Shown: positions 5,483 to 6,062 of the stretch, in pieces
Layout: every line of letters begins with the position of its first letter
Position numbering within the stretch: the first letter of the stretch is position 1
From: an uncultured Anaerolineae bacterium
Lineage (GTDB): Bacteria > Chloroflexota > Anaerolineae > Anaerolineales > Villigracilaceae
DNA: 6,062 nt
NCBI GenBank assembly: GCA_903854805.1
Contig: CAINXK010000099.1
Location: 1-6,062, forward strand
Direction: 5' to 3'
Notes under the pieces: model-generated
Told to the model about the DNA's origin: nothing
What the model saw: the letters and a program-made list of their open reading frames with translations, nothing else
The model's database searches: none
Translations under genes and position numbers: made by a program

Positions 5483-6062
5483 CCCACGGCAAACTGATCG
5501 TAAAGCGGCTGCCCACGCCAAAACTACTCTCCACGCTGACGCTGCCTCCATGCAGCTCCGCTAATCTCTTCACCAATACCAAGCCCAGCCCCGTACCGTT
5601 ATACTGGCGCGCCAGGCTGGCATCCAACTGGACAAAAGTCTGGAACAGGCGCGGTCTATCTTCTGAGCGGATCCCTATACCCGTATCCCAGACCGTGATG
5701 CGCGTCACCTGCTCAACCTGACTGCTGGTCACCTCAATCCCAATACTGCCACCTGCCGGAGTAAATTTAATCGCGTTGCTCAACAGGTTGGTCAACATCT
5801 GTTTCAACCTGCCCGGATCAGCCTGGATGACCAGCCCGGGCCGGTCGATCGCAAATTTGGTGGTTATATTTTTCTTCTGCGCCTGGTCAGAAATAGCCCT
5901 CAACCCAGATTGGCAAACCTGCGTCACCTGGCAGGCTGCCAGGCGCAGGATCAACTGGCGCGCCTCAATCCGGGAAAAATCCAGGATATCATTGATCATT
6001 TCCAACAGGTGCCGGCCGCTATTGGCAATATGGTTCATGGCCGTCATCTGTTTATCACTCAG
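5457..6062 (-). CDS. Sensor histidine kinase HK3, C-terminal part (5' end beyond window)
   Basis: The last 201 codons of a kinase that stays open to the window edge. The extra codons before Met6047 read LSDKQ, matching LSERQ in HK2 and VSAKQ in HK1, so Met6047 is internal and the true start lies outside. Visible are the second half of HisKA (HIANSGRHLLEMINDILDFSRIE, i.e. HIANSGRHLL then EMINDILDFSRIE) and a complete HATPase: N-box NLLSNAIKFTP, G1 WDTGIGI, F-box RLFQTF and G2 GTGLGL. The phospho-acceptor histidine should lie about 30 residues upstream, off the window, as do any input domains. It resembles HK2 strongly, including stretches of near-identical DNA (about 3503-3580 against 5755-5832), so the two are recent duplicates. 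It ends SLPWEAGDDVAK with a TGA in the loop of a perfect inverted repeat, and lacks the repeat-derived tail of HK1 and HK2. Confidence 0.92.
   Translation of the reverse strand: MSDKQMTAMNHIANSGRHLLEMINDILDFSRIEARQLILRLAACQVTQVCQSGLRAISDQAQKKNITTKFAIDRPGLVIQADPGRLKQMLTNLLSNAIKFTPAGGSIGIEVTSSQVEQVTRITVWDTGIGIRSEDRPRLFQTFVQLDASLARQYNGTGLGLVLVKRLAELHGGSVSVESSFGVGSRFTISLPWEAGDDVAK

Overview
The window is a stretch of a bacterial chromosome (or large contig) given over to signal transduction. Every convincing gene lies on the minus strand, so transcription runs from high to low coordinates. Three sensor histidine kinases share a closely related HisKA/HATPase core, and a fourth gene encodes a free-standing MEDS-domain sensor. 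The moderate GC content, tandem PAS-type kinases, a MEDS gene next to a kinase and many palindromic intergenic repeats fit a Chloroflexota (Anaerolineae-like) genome. That assignment is inference only: there is no rRNA, tRNA or housekeeping gene to anchor it.

Layout in the direction of transcription. (1) 6062-5457: the C-terminal part of a histidine kinase (HK3), cut by the window edge. Its stop codon sits in the loop of a perfect 23-bp inverted repeat that probably acts as its terminator. (2) 5456-5013: a 444-bp intergenic region with a hairpin module, a G/C-rich hairpin and an ATTGC...GCAAT dyad. (3) 5012-3160: a membrane-anchored kinase (HK2) with six predicted TM helices, PAS, HisKA and HATPase. 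It is split into two frames by an apparent one-base loss inside the PAS domain at about 4302-4305. (4) 3198-2586: a repeat-rich intergenic region holding two tandem copies of a ~144-bp repeat, a rearranged partial copy, and the leader of the next gene. (5) 2585-1968: the MEDS-domain protein, with a strong Shine-Dalgarno sequence. (6) 1888-176: a soluble GAF-like/PAS histidine kinase (HK1), 79 bp downstream of the MEDS gene and probably in one operon with it. (7) 203-1: another tandem pair of the ~144-bp repeat, running into the 3' end of HK1 and off the window edge.

How the parts may work together: the three kinases appear to be duplicated copies of one catalytic core joined to different input modules (six-TM plus PAS; cytosolic GAF-like plus PAS; unknown for HK3). 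No receiver domain or response regulator is visible, so their phosphotransfer partners lie elsewhere. The MEDS protein is a plausible sensory partner of HK1.

The least ordinary features are non-coding. A family of hairpin modules (five copies, one inverted) keeps its stem pairing and flanking A-tract while the arm sequence and loop change. The ~144-bp repeats containing four of the copies supply the last codons and stop codons of two paralogous kinases, read in two different frames.
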